Both the position numbers and the translations under genes were made by a program. A stretch of 64,000 nt of DNA, from NCBI RefSeq assembly GCF_019578655.1, contig NC_063261.1:22795126-22859125 (forward strand), in the 5' to 3' direction. Of this stretch, positions 1 to 10,426 are shown piece after piece (the first letter of the stretch is position 1; each line of letters begins with the position of its first letter). The notes under the pieces are model-generated. The model saw only the letters and a list, made by a program, of their open reading frames with translations, ran no database searches and had not been told where the DNA came from. The stretch comes from Ricinus communis. Its lineage: Eukaryota; Streptophyta; Magnoliopsida; Malpighiales; Euphorbiaceae.

Positions 1-1210
1 TCATGCGCCGTTAGGTGGGTCCTAACAGTTCCACGGCTTGTATAAGTCTGTTAGCGGTTAAAACAGGTTTTTCAACTTCAGACAGAAAAAGGACAAAGCT
101 CAATTGCCCCTTAACGTTTAAGCTGAGGAATGTATTTACCGCTAAATTGTCTTTTATGCAAATATACATTTAATCATTTAAAATCTAAAATTTAGGCCTC
201 TGAGTTATGTGGCTAAAAGTGGATTCCACTGACATATTAAATAAAAATAAATAAATATTTGTTAAATTCAAATTGGAATGTGATATACATTCTCTCTATT
301 TGATTCATTATATTTATAATTTTCTAATTTATATATTTTTTTCTCACCATTCTATCATTTCACCAGCACATCTCTTTTTTCCTTTCCAAATTTCAAACTC
401 TAATCCAATTCATTCTCAAAGAAAATGGATCAAATCTTACCCAATCATTCATTACATCATCATTGCTAAAAAAAAAGAAAAAAGCATACTCACTTAATAA
501 AAATAACATAGCTTTTTTTCAATTCAGTTTTTTTTAATTTACAAAAAGAAAAAAGAAAAATATAGTCATATAAATAGATAGATGCTAGATATATAGAGAA
601 AGTGAAATTATAGGGCGAGAGAAATAAAGACAAGTACATCAATTCTATAGAGAGAAACTATCTATTTTTTTTATGTTTTTTCTTTATGTTTTTCACTTCC
701 ACTCTATAATGTTTAAGTTCATAGTTCAAAAGCTCTGTGAAAGCATGAGTTGTTCATCGTTTCAGGCTGTGAAGCTCTAATTCTCTCATCTTGTTATTTG
801 GCAGTGATACTGTAATTATGTTTACATGGAGTAAGAGTTTGGTCCATTGTGCAAGTGTGAGTGAGGGAAATAAATGAACGTATCGCAATGCAAGTGAATA
901 TATATATGTAAAGGTGATAATCTCAAGCAAGAGGCTACTAATTAACATTGATTTCAAAGCAAAATTTAAAATTTGCTAGATTAACAAAGGCCTACAAAGC
1001 TAAATGGCTAAGCTAGTGATTGATTTAGCTTTGATTATTGAATTTGAAAATGAACCAGGAAATTTTGTCTTTAAAAAAAAAAAAAAACTTTCCTTACAAT
1101 TACTTCTCTTATTTGGATAACCCATCAAAATCCTCTTTTGCTTTTAAAATATATTTTTTGAAGGTATCATTAAAATTTTAAAGTTGTTATATGATCAATT
1201 TTAGAAAAAA
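1..1210. other. AT-rich intergenic DNA, transposon-like left edge
   Basis: No gene is supported here. The first 140 bases are less AT-rich and carry wording such as AATTGCCCCTTAACG, which resembles non-coding ends of plant transposons. I could not pair it with a second end with confidence; 1850-2010 has a similar style (GGGGCAGATTCGCTCC). From about 240 on the DNA is AT-rich with A and T runs. The short open frames lack any family resemblance. Confidence 0.4.
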
Positions 1211-1719
1211 GTATAAAAAAAATACCATGTGGTTAAGTGCTCTTGTACTTAAAGGACTGTAATTTTTTTGTGATAAAAAAATACCTTGTCATTTAGTTTT
1301 CTTATATTCTTACTTACTTATAAATTAATATCTTTAGATTTTTATAATTTAATATTAGTATAATATTTATTCTATATAATAAAAGTATCTTTTAGGTGAT
1401 TTATCATTAAATTAATTATCATGATACTTTTAAATATATTATAATTTTATTTAAAATTTATTTATTTTATTTTTAATAAAATTAAAAAATATATATTAAT
1501 TTCATCAAACATAAATTCAATGTAGATAATTACTTAATAAGTAATTTTATTATTGAAAATGAGTATTATACTAATATTATATTATAAAAATTTAAATATA
1601 TTAGTTTGTAAGGTAGTAAAAACATAATCAAATTAATTCAAATAGTATTTTTTTGTCACTAAAAAAAATTACAGTCATTTAAGTGTAAAGAATTAAATTA
1701 TGAGGTGTTTTTTTTATAA
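1211..1719. mobile_element. MITE-like fold-back element with long inverted repeats
   Basis: The left arm (about 1211-1384) and the reverse complement of the right arm (about 1545-1719) can be aligned almost end to end. Shared blocks include GACTGTAATTTTTTT, GACAAAAAAATAC-like and TTTTTATAATTTAATATTAG, in the same order and at similar spacing. Only about 160 AT-rich bases separate the arms, so the whole element could fold into one long hairpin. No transposase frame is present, which fits a non-autonomous miniature inverted-repeat element. The arms differ at several positions and have small indels, so the insertion is not very recent. I could not define a target-site duplication. Confidence 0.7.
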
Positions 1720-2226
1720 TTTTTATAATTTTAAGTATTTTAGGCGGTGGTAATGGAATAAGAAAATAAGAAAGATGGTGAGAGGAAGAGAATAGAAAAG
1801 GAAAATAATTCTTATTTAACTTGAAATGGTCATCATTGTCCACATCAGCTCTTGATAAACGGAGTTAATTCTCAAGTTAAGAGAAGGGCATAAATTGCTG
1901 GTTTTTGATAATATTATGCTTATTTACGCCAAAAAATAGTTTAGGGGCAGATTCGCTCCTCAACCAAAATGATAGGGGCCAGAATGCACCTTCTCCCTTT
2001 TAACAAGCCAGAAAGCAGGAACACCATAAAAGAAAGGTTTGATCTGAGGTAAAAAGAAGGGTGTTTACTTTTTTTTTAATTTTTCTAATGTGCAAAAAAG
2101 GGTTCAAGCCTGGGTTAACAAAATTGCGAACCAAAAGGCCAAACCCGAATCAGTAAAAATGAAAAAACAGCAAACGGTATTGCTTATTTGGCATCATTTT
2201 TGTAATAATGGGACACAGTAGCAAAT
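1720..2226. other. Intergenic DNA before the tRNA gene, transposon-like text
   Basis: No gene is seen. The part from 1850 to 2010 (AGTTTAGGGGCAGATTCGCTCC, CAAAATGATAGGGGCCAG in the two halves) looks like the non-coding edge of a plant transposon but was not assigned to a family. The last 60 bases lead into the tRNA gene, and a CAA at 2222-2224 sits just 5' of it, as is usual at plant tRNA transcription starts. Confidence 0.35.
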
Positions 2227-2300
2227 GTCTGGGTGGTGTAGTTGGTTATCACGCTAGTCTCACACACTAGAGGTCCCCGGTTCGAACCCGGGCTCAGACA
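2227..2300 (+). tRNA. tRNA-Val (anticodon CAC)
   Basis: The 74-nt sequence folds as a standard cloverleaf. The acceptor stem pairs GTCTGGG (2227-2233) with CTCAGAC (2293-2299), and A2300 is the discriminator base. The anticodon stem CTAGT/ACTAG (2254-2258 and 2266-2270) encloses loop CTCACAC, giving anticodon CAC at 2261-2263, which reads GUG valine codons. The internal B box GGTTCGAACCC is intact and there is no intron. CAA lies just upstream and the first run of five T follows at 2337-2341, which would end Pol III transcription. CCA is not encoded, as expected for a nuclear gene. Its stop lies about 300 bp before the PRA1 start codon. Confidence 0.97.
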
Positions 2301-2597
2301 CGATCAGGATTAAATACAAATCATTCTCCTTAAACATTTTTGCTTCAATTTTGTACACCAACAGGAAGCGGCCTAAAATACAATACACGCGGCACTGATG
2401 TCTTAATCTCACCGTACAGAGACTCCAACTCCAGAAACTTCTTTTCTTTATACAGAAATCAGAACTTTCCCAATTCCTCATCTGTAATACTAAAGCTCAG
2501 AAATCTGTAATTTTATTTTTTTTTAATTAAAGAACTTCTTTTTTTATTCATCGATCTGATAAACAATAGTTAGAGAAAAGAGAAAGATAGAGGTATT

Positions 2598-4778
2598 ATG
2601 GACTGGGGAACAGTAACAGCTGAAGATCTAATCGGTGCTTTAAGGGAAGTTGACTGGTCGACGCCACCGCGTCCGGTCAATGAATTCTTCTCTAAATTCA
2701 CTATCCCAAGATCTTACCCCAAGTGGGATAGCCGCTTCAAGTGCAATCTCTACTAGTAATCATTTCTCTCTCCTTCCTAAATTGCCCCTTTCACGAAAAA
2801 GAATTGATCTTTCTCATTTATTTCTGCTAATTTTATTATCCCTTTTGCTTTCGTATATTGGTTTTGTTTTTCTTTTTCCTTGAATTGGATTATTTTGTTT
2901 TAATGAAATTTAATGGGCTCTTTTTTATTTTTTGGGCAGCTATAGATCGAACTATTTTATTTTGATAATGTTGGCTCTCGGTAAGTGAATTTATTTTGGC
3001 TTGATATTCTATTTATTGGGTAAGAGTTTATTTATAAGTAGGAATGACTTTTTTTTTTTCCTTTTTTCCTTTTACATTTGTTATTGTCCAGGAGTTGCAT
3101 GTATTACAAGGCCGATGGCTATTGTTGCTACTGCTTTGACAGCTTTAAGCATTGCTTTTCTTAATGATAGGTATGTTATTGCTACTTCTGCTATGCGAAA
3201 TCTATTTGTTAATGGTATGCAGTGTAGATCATGTCGCAATTGTATCATTGTAATTTCAAAAAAAGAAGAAGCTAGTTTTGTAGCCTTAAACTCATCCCAG
3301 GAAGGGATTGTTAGTAACAAGTATTGGATTCTTTTTTCATAAATACATTGACGTGAATTGGAATTCAAAGTTGTCTTGAACTTGGGTAAAACTTTAGGCT
3401 TTCTAATATGACTGAAAATGACATTTTGGGTTGCTTTTTGAGACAACTAGAGATGTTGACTCTAGAGCATCTAAAATCAAGTCTTTTGTATTTAGGAACA
3501 TTTTGTGTTTGTAATTTTGAAGATTAATAGAAGGCTTATGCTTAGAATTGAAGTTTGAGTAGATTTTGAGTGAGAGAAGGTTGGACTTTATCCATATTTT
3601 CTTTTCTAAAATGGTGGTGGCTCCATGAGCTCTAGTTTAATTTATTTAGTTCTGTAACATTGGAAGTCTATTTTACAGCTTATATTCCAAGTTTCTAACA
3701 GTGACAGCATGGACTGTGCTACTTGCAGCCAAAAAAGTATAGGCTTTTTTCCTTTTGGTGTGCGTATGCATGTGTGTCTGCTCGCTTGTGTATGTGTGTG
3801 AGATAGAGGCATTTGAAAAGTTAATGATGATAGTGGAGAAAACAGCTCACATAATCAAATTATTGGGAAGTATTTGTTTATTTTGTCAGATTTCCCATTC
3901 TGTGATGCATCTTTCATCAACAATACGAATTTTCTTCTTTGCGAAATCCATGCATCTTAGGCTTATCAACTGTCCTTTTCAAGCCTTGCCATGTTATTTT
4001 TGGACTCTGCAGCTTCATCCACCGAACCCAACCCTCCTCTCCCCAGTGTGTTACCTTTGCATGTAGTTGTTCTTAAGCTATGACGTGCCACATAGCATAT
4101 AATAGGTGTTTCCTCTATTACTTGGGGCTAATGATTTATGTTGCAGTTTTGCAGCTACCTTCAGTGAGAAGGTAACAAGAACTGTGAGAAAGGTCTCTCC
4201 ACATTGGGCAGCAAAGATGAGGCCACCTCACATGTGAGTTGGTGCTTATTCATCTTTTTCATTTCTTTTCCCCTGAGTGATAGCAGTTATACCTACTACA
4301 GTAATAATATGCAGGCCTGTTATTCGCGGTCGTCCATCAGCCAAAAAATCAGTATACATCTGTGGCCAACCCCGTGGGGTGTTTGTCTTTTTATTTTCAG
4401 CTGGTAATTAATCCTTAAATTTTTTGCTTCTTAAATATATTGGCTTCAGTAGGTTGTAAAGATAGATGCCTGATTGGTTTTTTCTTTTTTCTCTTTGCTC
4501 TTTTCTCTTTTTTTTAATTTCTGCAGCCAGTTTTATTCTGTGGTTTACTTCCAGTAGTCTGTGGACTGTGTTGTGGGCACTTGGAATTGGCCTCCTTGGT
4601 AATCTTCACGTTTCCTCATTTATGACTCATCAACATTATCATTCTTTACGGCTTAAATATATCATTGCTTGCAGTTACTGTTCTTCATGCAAGTGCCAGA
4701 ACACCTAATCTGAAGGCCCGCCTCAACACATTCCGCGAAGAATTTCGTCAAGTGTGGCGCAATTACAGTGAGCTTTGA
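2598..4778 (+). CDS. PRA1 family protein (PRA1.A type), 7 exons, 209 aa
   Basis: Exons: 2598-2755, 2940-2980, 3092-3170, 4147-4233, 4315-4403, 4527-4598, 4675-4778. All introns are GT-AG and the phases join into one 209-codon frame. The protein begins MDWGTVTAEDLIGALREVDW and ends WRNYSEL, as in plant PRA1 proteins of the A clade. The PRA1 domain covers roughly residues 40-190, with hydrophobic pairs near 62-95 (NYFILIMLALGVACI) and 140-180 that would insert as hairpins in the membrane. Family members (Rab acceptor/PRA1/prenylin-like) sit in ER, Golgi and endosomal membranes and are thought to help recruit prenylated Rab GTPases; the specific role here is inference. The start is the first ATG of the family-conserved N-terminus. 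A tRNA gene lies within its promoter region. Confidence 0.93.
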
Positions 4779-5889
4779 TTAGCTTTAGAGTTTAGGGTTT
4801 TGGGGGTATGTAATTCCTGATTTGCACCTAAATTAAGCTGCAAATTCTTTGTAAATGTAAACAAATAGTTTAGTCATTTATTTGGAGACTATTGAGGATT
4901 TATAAATTCTTACTTGTTTCTCAGTCTTTTCTTCCCTGCCCTGCTCGGTTTACTACTTAGTTTCATGACTTACATTTAGCATGTTAATTCATTCTCTTAT
5001 TAATTTCTTTCACCTTTTTTCTAGACTGACACTTATATTTCAAATGCTCTATCATTGTGATTTTTATTTGTAATTGTTTCATAAATGTATTTGGATGAGT
5101 GACTGGTTAAAATTTGGTTAGCAGAGCATCTATCAACTTAAGACCATAGATGGTACTGCCTAATACGTTAGCAGTTGTGAATTGACAAACTGGAAGGTGA
5201 TGGCTACTGATGGCACCGAGGGAAATGGATGCCCGTGATAGTAGGCCAGAAATTATTTTGCTGCAGTTGTTAGGATGTACTGGGTAGTTGTTGGGTTGTG
5301 CTGGTATTCTATCACAGCTGGTGGTCAAGAAGGCTACAGTACAGGTCAGGGCTTGTGGTCCTCGGGGAAGTCGTGGCAAGACAAATTAGTCACTGGGTTC
5401 ATTGCTCTGTTATGTTAATTATGCTCGCAGATTGCCTTGATCGCCATTGTTTGTTTTTTAGTCGAAAACTATACTGAAGCAAGAACAACAAATTATCTCC
5501 AGTCGGGTTGAACTCATTAACCATATTACCTTGAGATCAAAGTGAGCCTTCAAAGCCAAACTTCAGATAGTCCTGCGTTTGATCAGTTTGCATGCATGTG
5601 CTGCAAGTTTCAAATACAGGTTTCCAATTTTCTCTAAGGCTAGACTAAATATAGACAAGCAGCACAAAATAATAAAAATAAAAATAAAGCCTGCAATTTG
5701 ATGACATTATTTGTTTGAAAAGAACCGCTGTTTTAGCATTATTTATCTTATGAGCAACAAGATGCTTCAAACGATAGAAAGCAGGAATTATTTAGTATAT
5801 AAATTCACCAGCAATTATCAAGGAGAACAATCGACTATAAAAATCCTCTGCTAGAAGTTTTCCTGCAGAGCCAGCTGGGAGATCATGCC
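4779..5889. other. Convergent intergenic DNA between PRA1 and PGM-like genes
   Basis: This holds the 3' flanks of two genes that point at each other. The stretch 5107-5400 is noticeably less AT-rich than its surroundings and is open for 90 codons on the minus strand, but the predicted peptide matches no family that I know. I call no gene. The remainder is ordinary AT-rich sequence. Confidence 0.45.
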
Positions 5890-8322
5890 TCAAGAACTTT
5901 CTCCAAGATCATCAGTTGCTGAGGAATCTGCTATCCTGCATAATCAAGGATAAGGCAGGAAATGAGCTTCTGATATTGGATAGTGAAGATTTTCAACTAT
6001 ACATTGAGCGTTTTCACCTTTTATCAACCAAGACCATTGAGCGAAGCTCACAATTTCCAAATCTAGACACAAATTACAGAAACATTTTTAGTTGGTCAAT
6101 AAAAGCAAGCATTCAAGAGCAGAATGGAATAAATTGTTTACATGAGCTACTACACAGGATTTGAAAAGATAATCTTCATATTCAGATTGTTAAAAAAACT
6201 TTTGGGTGGCTAGTAACAGCTACTTAAAATATCAACAGATAACAGTCATCTACATAATTCTGAAATGTCCTGAAGTGGATAACTTGATTGTAGATAATTA
6301 TGTTAAAATAGGCATGGCAGAAGAGTCAATTTTAATGTAAAATATGTCGGCAAGAAATCACCTAGTATTATTATTAGTTCTACCTTTGGTTAACACTCGA
6401 AATCGACTTGCTGCTAATGAGAAAGACCAAGCAAGCTAATGCTAATATATACTTACTCTTTGCATATTTCAGTTTTGACTGATGGATGAGAATCAATTGT
6501 TAAAGCATTTAATGTATGCTGCAGGAACCTATTGTGAGTAACAATTGCAATTTCCACCTCTTGGCGGGTCTTCAACCTGAATAATAGATAAACTGTTCGA
6601 GTCAGCTTAGACTTGTGTGCTCTTAATCATGCGTGAATGAAAACAAAGGTTTGTTTATTAAACTACAGAATGAGACGACATTGATCAAGAGAATCCTAAT
6701 GCAATTACCAGCTCATAAACTTTAATCCCCTAGCAGCTACTTCTTCATCAGGCTCCCTAACATCAGCTTTCCACAAATTATCTTCATCACTTTCTATCTA
6801 TAAAGGAAAAAGACTATCAGAAGAAAACATTACTGATATGAGCAGAATTAGAACTTGACACTTATGCAACCAAAACTAATACAACCCTCATCATTTAAAT
6901 GTCCGTAATTAGTCCTCAATTAAGTGCTACCCTTATTTAAACACTTGCCAATGAAAAATCAATTTGAGGGAAAAGAGACTGAGCCTCGATAATGGTTCTC
7001 CTCTTATCACATGGATGAGCTCCCTGCAGTATAAGAAGTTAGACAACAAGAAAGGCGTTCAGATGAAGGATGGGGTATGGTTCATGGAATGTCACAATAC
7101 ATACAAAACGTTCACGGCAAAGTTCAACTGCTGTAATCGGAGGGCACTTGAGACCTGATTTTTCATGACCAAAGACTTCAATTGCTGTTTGCATAGCCCT
7201 GCAACGATGTGTAAAGTTTAGAAGAGCTGTGTTCTCAAAGTATTCTTCCAGGATGCAGACTTCAGCCTAATCAATACCTTGACAAAGGGGAAGTGATGAC
7301 TAAATCGATTTTCTTAAGCAATCCAGAATCCTGAATACGGTTCCGAAGATTGACAACCTGTTAAAATACGATAGATCATTCTAAAGCATTCTTTTTAGAG
7401 GAAGACTGCATTACATAAAACCAAATGAGAGAAAAAATATAATGGTAGATATACTTAAATTATTGCTTTTGACTTGGGTTTTGGCTGGCATTGCATATGG
7501 AAGACATTTATATATTCTCTCTGAAACCCAAATCTTTATACATGATTACCACCAAATTGAAAAGAGTTAAGAAGGAAAAGGTATGCAGGTCCTTGAAACA
7601 AATTTCCATATGACAACAATGTAAGACAATTTTGATCCTTGAAGTCATACTTAAATTCATTTGCCTATCCATATCAGCTTAAATAATGCAACAAAAGAAT
7701 TATCATTATCAAAGAACAACGTAATTTTATTATTTTATAGATTATGAGAGTGTTCTAATATTTACGAAACTTATACAGATAACCTCATCCGGCGATAGAT
7801 CATTGACCTCAGTTGTCACAAAGGAAACTGTCAAATAGTAAAATAGAACAAACAAATACAAACTGAACATGAAAGAATTGTCTGATATGCTTGGCTCAAT
7901 AAAAAGCATAGACGTGTATAGTGATATTGTCAACTTTATCTCATTTCCAAATATTCAATTTTCTAAAAAAAAAAGTTATTTCATAAACAGACTCATAAAT
8001 CCCACCAGAATAAAAAACGTCAGACGGAAACTGGTAAAGTTTTACCTGCTGCAAGCCTAAAGGGGAGAGCTGTGCATCAAAAAATTCAGGAGAAAACAAT
8101 GCATCATGATCCTTCTCTCCAGCTACATTGTGAGTTCCTTGTGCATGCCTCACCTGGAAAAATATTATGTAACATATATAGTTTCAACAAACTAATTACA
8201 TTTTGAGTAAAATTAGAAAGAAGGAACAATAGTTGGTTAGTACATACGAGATGAAGAATTTTAGAATGGCCTAAAGGGTGTAGACATTGAACTGTAGTAG
8301 TAGTAGTAGTAGTATTATCCAT
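5890..8322 (-). CDS. Phosphoglycerate mutase-like protein (histidine phosphatase superfamily), 9 exons, 243 aa
   Basis: Exons read in minus order: 8322-8248, 8153-8046, 7357-7278, 7198-7105, 7023-6949, 6797-6709, 6576-6457, 6062-6018, 5935-5890; together 244 codons with stop. The protein carries the phosphohistidine motif LVRHAQG (His28), SPLSRAMQTA (Arg88), AVELCRE, and HPCDKRR typical of the plant PGM-like group. The second catalytic histidine is likely His188, in IVTHNRFL, where many relatives have SHSGFL. Such proteins are cofactor-independent-looking phosphatase-fold enzymes whose substrate in plants is mostly unknown, so glycolytic mutase activity should not be assumed. Intron 5 starts with GC (after 6949), the only join that keeps the conserved DFSLIESDED frame. 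A run of seven Thr (residues 4-10) comes from a (GTA)n microsatellite. A leader intron probably ends at 8341. Confidence 0.9.
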
Positions 8323-8340
8323 ATCAGCAATCAGATGTAC
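8323..8340 (-). other. Probable 5' leader exon piece of the PGM-like gene
   Basis: On the minus strand a pyrimidine-rich CCTTTTTCAG acceptor ends at 8341 and is followed by 18 bases before the start codon. This fits a leader intron, but the upstream donor and the transcription start were not identified. Confidence 0.4.
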
Positions 8341-10426
8341 CTGAAAAAGGTTTAGATTTCTGACTATAAGCAAAGCATTCCCATTGATATATTTATAAGA
8401 CAGATTATATAAACAAGTACATTATCATGATTCTAACACTGATTTCCAACTAAGACATCATGTAGACAAATTCCATAAGACCAGGAATGCCACATGCATT
8501 ACAATTATATCTAGTTAATACTAAACATAATAAAAATACCCAAAATACCAATACATCACTTGAAACTCACATGGGTTCCTTCAAAGTATCTAGAAAACCT
8601 CAACTATAATCAAAGAAAAAAATATCAGAAACCAGATGCAAGTCAAAGAATGAATATTGAATTCTCGATAGAATCTTTATGTAATGTGCTCAGACCTTGT
8701 GCTTCAGACGACTCATCTTGCCTGCTTACCTCTTACTTCATCTACAATCAATTATGAAACTGACACCTAAGCATAATATTGTATTTTTTACACAAAAGAT
8801 CTGCATTTATGACTTGAATGTATATAGGGTTTCTATGTTTTCAATGAAAAGAGCAGTGAAAAGATGAGTGCAATTGCCTATCAGGTCTCATCAAACCAGC
8901 ATAAAAACTGAACCCTGTTAACCCAATAAAGAAATTTTCTTTTTTACTTGAGTGAAATCAATTTTGATGGACTACCATACCAAACCAGATAAAAACAGGA
9001 TATAATCTCCGCTCTTGTTGATGGTCAGTTTAAGGTAAATGTAGGAAGCTTCAATTATTGGGTAGAGCCGATGTTGATTATTTTACTTGTTGGTTTCAAG
9101 ATCACTGAATCTCTCGTTTCTTTATTCAGTACGACTGAAGACATTGCCAAGAACAACAATTGGAAGTGATTGCATGAGCTTTGTGGTCCAGTCGTATTTA
9201 ACATAGAACAGGAGGATTAGCTTTGAGTAGGGCCCCCAGTTTAGCTAAAATGGGCTCCCACCATTCAAGAATAGTTCACCAACTGTGAATTAGATTTTAT
9301 TCTTTTTTTTCATTTTAATTTTATTTAATTTATATCTAGAGGTAATTTATAGTGTGTTAGATAGGACTCACTCCCTCAATTTCTTAAGTCTTTTACACGT
9401 AATAAACATTAAGAATATTCGCACTAGGGTATATGTCCAATTAGCTTATAAATTTTTGTAAAACTAAAAATTACTTGTTTGGAATAATGTGTTTTATTAG
9501 GTGTAGAGTAATATGTTCAAGTAAATGCTTAATTCCCTAAAGGTACCTAGGGGGCTAACATTAGAATTCAAATTTCACGTTATAACACTCAATTCAAAAT
9601 AAATAAAATATTTAGAACTCTTTTAATTAAAGAGCATTGTAACTCGACTAAACTTATTAATATTTTTATCTATAATTTTTATTATTATTTAAATTTAATG
9701 TATACATTGCAACTATATAGGAGAATAATACGTGTGTATGAGTGTTTTACACTTTGTTATTTAATAATTGATACATATTTTACTATTTAAAACTAATAAA
9801 TATGTGTTAATTATCTATTGTTTGGTGTAGAGATTGAGATATAGACCAAATTTAAATAATAATTTTCCTTATGAAAATTAGAAAAGTTTTGAATTGGAAG
9901 ATCTCTATCCACAATTTAAATAAGAAGGCAGTGGTAAGAACTCCATAAACCTCAATCAAATCGGATAACGTTAAAAACTAGTTTATAATGGATGGGCTAT
10001 CCAATTCAGGGCTTCAATGCACAAAATAAAATTATAAAAGCCCAATTTCAAGCTATTGAATAAACCACTACTCAATCAAGTCAGCCCATGATTAATCCTT
10101 GTTCCTCTGCACGTGTGAAGCATGAAAGCTAAAAACATAGTAAAAGAAGAACAGAAAAGAAAATCTGTCACGGGACCTACAAAACGACAGTAGATCATGT
10201 CGCTTTAGCGGCGCGTGGATAAACCTTTCTCTCTCTGTTTCCCTTGGTCAGTCCTCTCTCATCTTCCTTCTGAATTACGAAAAGCCAACTGCTTTTTAGG
10301 CTCGATTTTCCCATTCATTTTTATTTTATATTATTATTTTTTTTTAAATTTCGAAGCCAAAAAAAAAAAAGGAGAGAGAGAAGTGTTGTTTCAGTGTTTG
10401 TGGTGGTGGATCTTTGAGTAATATCG
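8341..10426. promoter_or_regulatory. Divergent promoter region between PGM-like (-) and Yip1 (+) genes
   Basis: No coding frame is supported over about 2 kb. It must hold the upstream part of the PGM-like leader and the promoters of both genes. A G-box core CACGTG followed by TG lies at 10110-10115, 312 bases before the Yip1 start, and a GCGGCGCGTGG stretch lies at 10208-10218. Between about 9300 and 10000 the DNA is plain AT-rich sequence. The purine/pyrimidine runs at 10320-10380 are probably Yip1 leader sequence. Confidence 0.4.

Noticed and set aside
3001..3446. Open frames of more than 110 codons on both strands at 3001-3446
   Set aside because: They are readthrough of PRA1 exon 3 (3092-3170) into introns, and its antisense shadow.
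10215..10421. 68-codon frame ending just before the Yip1 start, as a possible uORF
   Set aside because: It begins with GTG, not ATG, and the peptide has no recognisable features.
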